Assembly (NCBI RefSeq): GCF_009389715.1
Contig: NC_052399.1
Location: 2,620,938 to 2,684,937, forward strand
Origin: Phoenix dactylifera
Taxonomy: Eukaryota; Streptophyta; Magnoliopsida; Arecales; Arecaceae
Length of the DNA stretch: 64,000 nucleotides
Direction of reading: 5' to 3'
In this document: one piece after another, positions 55,820 through 64,000 of the stretch
Numbering within the stretch: the stretch's first letter is position 1
How the letters are laid out: each line of letters opens with the position of its first letter
The notes under the pieces: model-generated
Databases searched by the model: none
What the model saw: only the letters and a program-made list of their open reading frames with translations
What the model was told of the DNA's origin: nothing
Made by a program: the position numbers and the translations under genes

Positions 55820-58269
55820 ATGGCTTCCAAAAAAACAAGTAGCCCTGTTTTCATGGCTATTTGTTCTTATGGTGGCGAAGCTCTTATTATTTCCATCTCC
55901 GAGGACACAAATCTCGATCAAATTTACAAAGAAATAGTGGATAGGTGGAGACATCTGTCTGATACAATGGTAGAAGTTAAATATTTTATTCCAAACAAGT
56001 CTAGAATGGTTGTTTCGCTCCTGGGGGATAAGGATGTTCGAAAAATGCATCAAATACACGTCAACTTAAATGCGCCGGTGATCGAGTTGGTTGTTAGTCA
56101 TATTCCATGCTTGATCGAAGCAGCCGATGTCGTAATTGATATGAGGTAATGCAGTAGTTAATTGCATCTTTTTCTATTTTGGTAATCTTAGTTTAACTCT
56201 TTGTTGTATTGCATATTTCACATATTAGTTTTTTCATGTTAATCACTAATTTAATAATTAGTATGCTGAATTTTTGTTAAACTTATTGTAGGGATAGTGG
56301 CCCAGCCCAAAATGTTGAGTGCAGTTGCCGATCAAAATTTTTTTCAAAAGGTAGCTCAAGTAATTTCGGTCGAGTTGTTGAAGAAACAAGAGCGGCAATC
56401 GAAGAGCAACCTAGTCAAAGAAAATTTTTGGATGCTTGGAAAACTTCTATTGAGGGTGTTGGTCAGGAGTTCAATGATGTGGAAACTCTTCGCGACACGA
56501 TTCGCAACTTTTGCATTGCAAATTGTAGAGATTTTGTATTTGTGAAGAACGATCGCCTGCGACTGACCGTGGAATGTGCATACGAAGGATGTGAATGGCG
56601 TATCCATGCTTCCCGACTTGGAAATCAAGAAAGTTTTGCAATTAAAAAAATGAATAGTCAGCATACATGTGGCGGAGGGTTGCAAGTCCGGTCGCATCCT
56701 AAGGCTTCGAAACGTTGGGTTTCAAACATAGTTAAAAAAAACTTCAAGATATGCCGTTATATAGGCCGACTGATATCGTAAAGGATATTCGTCGAGAATA
56801 TGGTGTTGAATTGCCGTATCATCAAGCTTGGCATGGCAAGGAGGTGGCTATGAAGGACCTTTATGGTCACAGATCAAAATCTTATGACCGGATACGCTGG
56901 TATTGCGATGCCATTCTTGAGACCAACCCTGGCAGCATAGCGGAGTATGAAACTATTGAAGGTCGATTCAGACGCCTATTCATTTCATTTCATGCTTCAG
57001 TAGTGGGTTTCATAAGAGGTTGTAGACCTTTGATTTTTATGGATGGAACATTTATAAAGCATAAGGATGGAGTAGTTCTTGGTGTGACTTCCAAAGATGC
57101 GAACGACGATATGTTTCCTATTGCTTACGGTGTGGTCGATACGGAGACTGATGACAATTGGGACTGGTTTTGTCGGAATTTGAAAGAAGCAATTTATAGT
57201 TGCATTGAGTGGCGAAGTGAGCAGATCACATTTATGACGGATAGACATCAAGGAATTATTAAATCAGTGCCGAAGTACTTTCCTGGTAGTTACCACTCAT
57301 ATTGTTTCCGTCATGTGAAAGACAACTTCAAGAATCAGGTATGTATAGTCATATTTTTAATTTTCAGCATAGAATATATCTAACTAATTTAGGATGTTGA
57401 TGATCTCATCCTTTTATTATTGTTAATGCAGGTGCTTGTCCATTATTGTGCAAGTGAGAGAAAAAGGCTGCTCGATTTACTAAATGCTGCTGCTTATACT
57501 CCAAGGCTGAATGTTTTCCACAAAATAATTAGCAAGCTTACATTAGATGCTCCAGGGAGTAGAACTTTTCTCCTGCATGCAAATCCGAAGCATTGGGCAA
57601 ATGCAGTATTTCCAGGTCCACGATGGAGTATTATGACATCTAACGTGGCAGAGTGTTTCAACAGTTGGATCTTGGAGGCTCGCCATCTTCCCGTGCCTCA
57701 GTTGGTTGACCATATTAGGATTCAAATAATGACATTGATGCATGAACGGCGTAATCGAGGTTACAATATTCAAACAAATCTAAACAAATCTATGCCCAGA
57801 TGCAGAGAAAGTATTGCATAGAAATGCAGAAGACGGTCGGAGATTATCCGTATTTACGTCAAACATAATGATATATGACGTAAAGGATACAAACTACTCT
57901 TGCGAAGTTGACCTCCAGAATAACAAATGCTCTTGCGGCGAGTGGCACATATTCCGCATGCCATGTAAGCATGCATGTGCATGCATTGAGAAGGCTGGTA
58001 GATCACTGTACCACTTCATTGATAATTGTTTCAAAACTGAAATGTACAGAGCAACATATGCCGAAGCTATTAGTCCAATTCCTGATATCGAGGAGCCCTA
58101 TAGTGCCTCAGATGAGATTCATATTTTACCCCCAATCAGAAAGACTCGACCATGTAGGCCAAAAAAAAAGAGAAGACCTTCGCAAGGGGAGTTAGTACGT
58201 CATATAAAATGTGGACGCTGCGGAAAGCTTGGGCACAACAGAAGAACTTGTAATGTGGCCATCGACTAA
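55820..58269 (+). pseudogene. mudrA-like MULE transposase (near-complete, two frame slips)
   Basis: Exons 55820-56145, 56292-57338 and 57432-58269, with GT-AG borders and matching phases. Domains: PB1-like N-terminus (MASKKTSSPVFMAICSYGG); MuDR DNA-binding domain (LTVECAYEGCEWRIHASRLG); MULE catalytic core with PLIFMDGTFIKHKDG, ITFMTDRHQGIIK and NVAECFNSW supplying the D-D-E triad; SWIM finger (CSCGEWHIFRMPCKHACA); CCHC knuckle (CGRCGKLGHNRRTC) near the end. The frame slips by one base in the A-run at about 56734-56741 and again at about 57780-57795 (a short ACAAATCTA repeat). The protein would be about 735 residues. It cuts and joins MULE ends in the nucleus in this family. The slips may be real decay or assembly errors in simple repeats. 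Confidence 0.88.
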
Positions 58270-58492
58270 ATATTTTGGAGATTAGGTGTAATGTATGGAG
58301 ATCTGAATTTTTTATTTTTGTCGTAGTCATTTGCTTCTTATTTTGTTGTGGAAGAATTTTGCAGAAACAATTGATGTCAATGAAATGAATTGCATTGTTC
58401 TCTGGTTCCCCCGGCACACTCTTACTGTTGATGTTATTGGAGAAATATAAGACAGAAGCGTCAAGAAATTCAGATGATTGTGTCTCTTTACA

Positions 58493-59040
58493 GGAGTGTT
58501 CCAAGTCAAGAAAGATGTGTGCCGAGTGGTTGTTAGTGTGTGCTGCCAATAAATATTGATGTCTAGATGCAAGAGTGGTGTGCGCCATATGTACATAAGT
58601 GTGTGCCATATAGAAATAAAAACTTCCCATCAATTTACAGGAGTGTTCCAAGTCAATAAAGATGTGTGCCGAGTGGTTGTTAGTGTGTGCTGCCAATAAA
58701 TATTGATGTCTAAATGCAAGAGTGGTGTGCGCCATATGTACATAAGTGTGTGCCATATAGAAATAAGAACTTTCCATCAATTTAAAGGAGTGTTCCAAGT
58801 CAAGAAAGATGTGTGCCGAGTGGTTGTCAGTGTGTGCTGCCAAGAAATAATGATGTCTAGATTCAAGAGTGGTGTGTGCTTTATGTACATAAGTGTGTGC
58901 CATATAGAAATAACATTTTTCATCAATTTATAGTAGTGTGCCAAGTCATGAAAGATGTGTGCGTAGTGGTTGTTAGTGTGTGCGTGTGTGCCATATGTAC
59001 ATAAGTGTGTGCCGCCAATTGAAAGATACGTGCGAAAGTC
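58493..59040. repeat. 147-bp tandem repeat, about 3.7 units, in MULE B'
   Basis: Units start at 58493, 58640, 58787 and about 58931 with GGAGTGTTCCAAGTCAAGAA. Each contains GTGTGTGCCATAT and GTGGTTGTTAGTGTGTGC. The long minus-strand open frame over it is an artefact. The tract lies just downstream of the truncated minus-strand gene, where A' has its exons for the peptidase domain. Confidence 0.9.
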
Positions 59041-60214
59041 TAGAATGATTGTAAAATTTCTGTACAAACATTGAAAATTTTTTGTAAACCCTTTTGCAAT
59101 GCATCATCTCTTCGCATCTCTATGGAAGCAACGTCTCGTGGCCTTCCTCGCGAGAGAATGTGCAACTCCTCCTCTCTAGGCTCTAGCTTCTCGATCACCT
59201 GATGCAAGCGAAAACTTAAGTTTGGCATCAACTCAAATTATTTTCGATGTAAGAAATAATAAGTCAAACCTGATATCGTTTTAAGTTCTTCATGATTTCA
59301 GAAATCACGTCCACCTTGCGAGGAAATGAGACATTGCTCCAACGCAGGAGACGTGGATACATGAAGGTGGGTCGTTGGCTTCCAACAAGGCTGTTCGCAT
59401 GCTCAACAGCCCATGCCTGCAAAAAATCAATGTAAACATAAAATTAAAAGTAAATACATATCTTAACAATGAAATTAAAAATAGATATTAAGATGCTTAC
59501 CACCAAAGCGACCGTGCAGCCGTCCATATATTTAGCCGATCCTTTGCCAGTGATATTCCTTGACCGCACACTATCGGCTACACTAGGTATTTGTTGGCGA
59601 AGAAAAGTAAAAACAGCAAGACCCCAACTATATGAACCTAAGCGGTCTAAATCATCAAGATATGAACATAATGCCTTAGGAACATAATAGTGTATAGTTG
59701 GAAAGAGGATAGTCACAAAGACATATAGAACCCATAACTTTGTGAAATCCTCTACATCTTGTTGTCCGCTCTTTCCACCAAGAAATTGTAATCTATTCTT
59801 TACTGCATTTCTATTGGCTTTTTTATGGTCCCCCTCAAAAAAACGGATGATGAGGTCAGACGTGACCCTCCCCTTACTATGCAGTTCTACCTCATCGCCC
59901 GTCGCACTTAAACCAAGAATTAGTGCAAAATCGCTCCCTACAAAAGGAACTAAAACCTTACCAAACCAAAAACCCTCCTCCTCGTCATCCCAGAAGGAGA
60001 GCTGAGTGTCCAGGACAGGCCTACTCTGTTTAATATATGGCAGACCTAGCAAATGGCCAAAAGGTGTGCCGGTGATCCTAACCTTTTGCTCATGAGACAA
60101 TAACGGAACTAGGGTGACCATAAAATTAACAAAATGGCTGAAGTAGCACCTACCATTGACCATATTTTTAGGGCCAACAGCATGTGCTCTGCGTTTAGTC
60201 TTAATTGGAGCCAT
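59040..60214 (-). CDS. N-terminal part of Ulp1-type MULE gene (B'), peptidase domain absent
   Basis: Exons 60214-59501, 59416-59270 and 59198-59040 on the minus strand, with GT-AG borders and phase 0 joins. It starts MAPIKTKRRAHAVG. The conserved region includes TPFGHLLGLPYIKQSRPVLD, DFALILGLSATGDEVEL, ALCSYLDDLDRLGSYSWGLA and RPTFMYPRLLRWSNVSFPRK, all matching the A' gene. The frame is open for about 335 residues to a stop at 59040. In A' the corresponding gene continues for several more exons into a C48 domain; here that part has been replaced by the 147-bp tandem repeat. It might still be made as a shorter protein of unknown function. Confidence 0.75.
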
Positions 60215-61203
60215 GAAAATTGTCTGCAACACAAATATATTCAAACACAAATTGTGAATAAAATCAACTGAAAAATAGAAACATATAATTGAGTAAAACA
60301 TAGACGGGATAATGAATGATTTTAATAAACTATAACAACGAACAGAAATGTTTCCCAAATAAACAAGCTTTTTTAAGACAAAAATCTTAATTTTGATATC
60401 ACACCGTCCCTGTCTTCTGGAAGAGGAAGACATGCATATGGGCTACCTTGGCACATTTTCCTTTAGGAGGGACTGTTTTGAGTTGTTGTCATATATTAAA
60501 AAAGAGGACGAAAGAAATTAAATCCTAAGCATTCGCACATTATGAAAATAAATGCCCAACAATACTATATTACAGTTTGTTGCTACGAAAACCAAATCGA
60601 GAAATTATGATCCAGGGTTTACAAACCGTCGAAGAACCGGCAATATGCCTCGGAGAGGGTTTGGGAAGCGAGGTCGAACGAAGCGCCGTCGACCAACGAT
60701 CAGGGCGAAGACGCGAGCGTCAAGGAAAGCTTCAGGTGTGGGAGTCGACAAAATGCCGTCGTCTCAGAGCTCTCAGTCGGAGACCGGCCGGAAAATAGAC
60801 TCGACAGAGGAACTCTCGGTCGGGAGCAAGAGTGATTTCCCGGTGGGAACTTGTTTACGGTCTTAGGGTTTGAAACGGGGGACACCAGATCAACCGGAAT
60901 CGGTGAGGAAGATGGAAATTTTCGTGGGGAGATAGGATTGCAAAATGGGGGAAATATGAATCCTTAACGATGAGAGCTATTTACGTGTGAAGATAAGTGA
61001 AAAATGGGTCGAGATGAAGCCGAATCCATAGGGAACTTCAGGGCTATTATCGTCTCAAACAGAAAGAGAGAAACGAGATGGACCGGCTGTTTCGGTATGT
61101 ACCTCAGGGTTATTTTCGTCTCAAACATAACGGCACAAACGGGATGGACCGGCTGTTACAAATAGAGTAAACAGGGACTAAAAATTATAGTCTGGTCCAA
61201 CAC
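60215..61203. other. 5' region of the B' minus-strand gene and right subterminal region
   Basis: No further gene. The stretch around 60580-60870 (ATTATGATCCAGGG, GGGCGAAG) matches upstream regions in A' (30080-30330) and E0 (22120-22500, 54180-54590), so it is a conserved leader or promoter of the family. Confidence 0.5.
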
Positions 61204-61224
61204 TGGACCGGCCATTAATTACCC

Positions 61225-61233
61225 CTATATTTT
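61225..61233 (+). repeat. 9-bp target-site duplication of MULE B', right
   Basis: TATATTTTT, identical to 54837-54845. Confidence 0.85.
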
Positions 61234-62968
61234 TTTAGTTTCATCATTTTGTTTTGTATTATCATTATCTTTTGTCATAAAGTCAAAGTTACAAACACAT
61301 GTCCCTAAAATATATCACAAAATTGAAAAAGAAAATCATACATACCTTTTTTTCCAATACCTCCCAAGCCAAATCAAGTAGCAGCTAATTCGAAGTTTCT
61401 GCTGTGGTGGGCGAACCTGCCATTGGAAAATCAGATCCATAGTCATCAGCACTGGCATGAAACCTTGGGCTTCGTAAAAACAAGGTGAGACCATGGGAGA
61501 CGGAAAGAGAAGAAATAGGATAGAATAGAGGAGGAAGGGAAGAGGATACTGCCTAGAAATAGACATATCAAGAACCATCCAAATCTGATCCGTTAGTTTG
61601 GGGGCAAAAACACAAGCTGATATTCGATAGATCGTTAGGATCTTTCGAATCCCAGTCCAGGTCTTTGTCGAACTTAACAGATCAGCTAGCAGAGCTAGGG
61701 CTTGTGAGGGGCTGAGGCGGAGAGCCCTACCTGGTGTCGGACGGCGGTGGATCTGCCGGTGGCTGGAAAATTTCTTTGGTTTGGAAGAGGGAAAGTGAGA
61801 GACGAGCCGGCGCCCGGGAGTTCTTTTGCGAGTTTAGGGTGAAGAAGAGGGCGAAGAGGAACATCGACGTACATAAAACCCTAATTTCTGGCTGGCATCA
61901 CTTTTTAACCTAGCGTCCTCTTTTTCTACTGTTTGTTTTGCATACCGTGTAACGGCCGGCAGCGGCATTCTCACGCCGTTACAGTTTCATTGGACTGAGT
62001 AGCTCGCGGAGACTACTCAGCCCAGCCCATAACACAAGGCAGCCACATCCCCTCTAAAACTATCGGGGCTCGTTTGGTTCGCGGGAAGTATTTTCCCTCC
62101 TAGGAATATGATTCCTGGGAATCAGATTCCTAGGAAGAGGATACCTAGGAAAGTACTTTTGACATGTTTGGTTAACCATGGGAAAGTGACTAATTTCCAA
62201 AGTGCTTATGTTTGGTTGACCATCCACTTTCTTAGGAAAGTTATGTATAATTCCTATTATGCCCTTAATAAAAATTAGGTCTTTAATGCCTCTTTAATGC
62301 TTCTTTAATGCTGAAGGGTCTTTTTGGGAAAAAAATAAAAAAAGAGTGATTCCCACCTCATGGGAAAGTAATTTTCCCATGTTTCTCATGGGAAAGACTT
62401 TCCCATGAAATGTGGGAATCATATTCCTATGGGAATACCACTTTCCCATCTCTCTCCTTTGAAAACTCCAACCAAACAAGAGGCATTTCATTACTTTCCC
62501 GTTGACCACACTTTCCCCCCTCGTTTTCCTGCGAACCAAACGAGCCCTCGTTGGCTGAGAGGAGTTCTTTTCATTTGGTACATTTCTCAAGAAAATAACA
62601 CCCATAAATTCTCTTCTTATTTGTATATTTCTCTTTTTTGGTAAGTCAGCATTACCTATAAATGGGAACCCACTTGCCACTTGATCGGTATTGCAAATCT
62701 ATTTCTATTTAACATCTTTTGCAAACCTTGTATACGTATAAATCTTTATTACTTTGTTTTTCCATGCCATCATAATCCTAAATTTTGATGCAAGGGCTTG
62801 CTTTCGCCACTGCCATTATTAGCCATAAGCTCAGAATTTTTTTGGTACGCTCGCAAGTTTTATACGTAGCTGACCCACGCTGAGAAACTCTCTCTGCATG
62901 AAACATTTAGAAATGTCGTTTGTAATCAGCTGATCATATCTTTTATATGATTCTGGCATCTATTTGTA
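61234..62968. other. Duplicated host block, copy 2 (continues 54733-54836)
   Basis: It matches 37145-38373 apart from a MITE at 62066-62547 and small indels. The candidate host exon at about 61725-61890 lacks nine bases (GTACGACAT on the plus strand, junction at 61732/61733), which removes the ATG seen in copy 1. Confidence 0.7.
62066..62547. mobile_element. 482-bp MITE with GGGCTCGTTTGGTT ends
   Basis: The left end is GGGCTCGTTTGGTTCGC and the right end is its near-perfect complement. TCG flanks both sides (62063-62065 and 62548-62550), a 3-bp duplication as in PIF/Harbinger-type MITEs, although TCG is not their usual TWA. The interior is built of CCTAGGAAT / TTCCCATG words with dyad symmetry. 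The paralogous block at about 37950 lacks it. Confidence 0.75.
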
Positions 62969-64000
62969 CCTTTTTTTTATTAGTAAGATAGATATGCTAC
63001 ACATAACATGTATAAATACATCCATAAGAATCAGCCTACAAAATAGAGAAGAAGGAAGAGACAAGTGGAGATCCTATAAGATAACCTCTGTGAGTATTAA
63101 TGTCACCAAGAGTATCCATATCTCACAAGTGAATATTAACAGGTCCAAAATAAAGTGACCCTTATCTCCAGATCCTACTATTTATGGAAAAAAGAAAAAC
63201 ACAATCCCGCTAAATCCTGATGTGTTTTCTCCTGAGGTACTCACTCTAAAAATCAATAGATTAGAGCTTAGAACACTTGCAAATAAGTTTTATGAGAAGC
63301 GTTCAGATGGTTAAAATTGCTCTCCCTCAAAATACAATTCAATCCTCTTTGGTAAGCTCTCACTGCTTAAATCAAATCTAACGTTCTTCATGTTCATGCA
63401 CAGAGCCTTTGTGTTCATCTACAGAGCCTTTTTGTATGGTTGATGAATACCATTTTGTGGTATTTTATCCTTGCCATGGCTTTTGCAGGCCAAAAGTTAG
63501 TAGTCCTGACTCCCGAGGCACGCTCCAATTTACTCCTTTTAGTGGCCAATACAAGTGAGTTTCATATGACCTGTCAAAAATTAGCTAATTGTTTTGCATT
63601 TTGCATTGGTAATGCAACAGCAAATGTGCTTTATAAAAACAAAGGAAAGCAAAAATAAGAACCTGCCATGATGTTCAGTGGCGATGATATCGGATGCCAA
63701 AATTTGATGCCACTGAGAAGGAGATAATAATAGCAGTGCCTCAAGAAATGCATCCCCATCGCGTCAAAGCTACCGACTTTGAGAGAAACTTCAACAAGTT
63801 TTGCAAGCATTTATTTCCAGTTCATAAAATAGCAAATTAAATAACTGAAATCTTTCTTTACAGAATTGTAATTCTAATTTTTCTTTACTTGCACCTGCGC
63901 CCATGACTCCCTCCAGTAGTGCCAAGAGATGCAACTATTCGTGGATTCAGTCTATAGTTGTCAAGGCTCAGAATGAAAGGACCTTATGCACACTTTCAGA
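62969..64000. other. Unassigned end of window
   Basis: This is beyond the duplicated block. An open frame at 63440-63658 (plus) has no recognisable domain. A short minus-strand stretch near 63890-63970 reads RLNPRIVASLGTTGGSHGR followed by a possible donor and could be an exon, but I cannot assign it. Confidence 0.3.

Larger units (their letters stand above)
54846..61224 (+). mobile_element. MULE B' (6.4 kb) with mudrA and truncated Ulp1-type gene
   Basis: It starts GCGTAAATTAATTCCCGACC. The complement of its right end starts GGGGTAATTAATGGCCGG, giving weak terminal repeats of about 21 bases. It is flanked by a 9-bp duplication, and its absence from the paralogous block at 37.14 kb fixes the borders. 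A plus-strand transposase gene faces a minus-strand gene sharing the N-terminal part of the A' peptidase gene. The transposase is almost whole, so this is the least decayed of the A'/E0/B' family. Confidence 0.85.

Noticed and set aside
58136-58903. 255-residue minus-strand open frame with repeated YVHMAHTTL
   Set aside because: Produced by the 147-bp tandem repeat (period divisible by three); no start context or homology.
63440-63658. 72-residue plus-strand frame
   Set aside because: No domain, no conserved neighbour and no splice context; not supported as a gene.

Overview
This window is nuclear DNA of a flowering plant. The evidence is spliced genes with GT-AG introns, a cluster of MATE/DETOXIFICATION transporter genes, plant L1-type LINEs with an RNase H tail, Mutator-like elements (MULEs) carrying plant-type passenger genes (Ulp1-like C48 peptidase, OTU peptidase, plant mobile domain), hAT elements, MITEs and TRIM fossils. 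A non-grass monocot is my best guess from the flavour of the repeats, but the sequence does not prove it. I saw no rRNA, tRNA, CRISPR or organellar features.

Layout: 1-1617 is the 3' end of a LINE. 2.27-8.33 kb and 8.33-13.0 kb are two tandem MATE units on the minus strand (copy A 3444-6895, nearly whole; copy B 9487-11478, a pseudogene). 13.07-19.75 kb holds a full-length LINE plus a 5'-truncated LINE that share one target-site repeat. 19.9-37.04 kb is an old MULE right end (called E0) with a C48 peptidase relic. It is split by a younger MULE (A', 22644-36963), which is itself split by a 6.3-kb MULE (30593-36879) that encodes a transposase-OTU protein and a plant-mobile-domain relic. 37.04-38.37 kb carries the 5' exon of an unidentified host gene. 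39.2-47.7 kb holds more MATE material: a remnant of exon 1, a lone intact exon 1, and copy C 43515-47142, whose eight-exon frame is fully open. 47691-48742 is a hAT element. 48.75-52 kb holds a diverged MATE relic. 52-54.7 kb is a second copy of E0. 54846-61224 is another MULE (B') with a mudrA-type transposase. 61.2-63 kb is a second copy of the host-exon block with a MITE in it. The last kilobase holds nothing I recognise.

The large-scale structure is a segmental duplication: MATE A/B + flank + E0 + host-exon block (about 6-38.4 kb) matches MATE exon-1 copy F/C + flank + E0 + host-exon block (about 40.7-63 kb). Each half keeps the empty site of insertions found in the other half: MULE A' and the LINE pair are in the first only, MULE B', and a 482-bp MITE in the second only. 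This orders the events: MATE tandem duplication and the TRIM and E0 insertions first, then the block duplication, then A', B', the LINEs, and the MITE.

Only MATE copy C (and perhaps copy A with an altered tail) looks able to make a full host protein. The rest is mobile DNA in various stages of decay.
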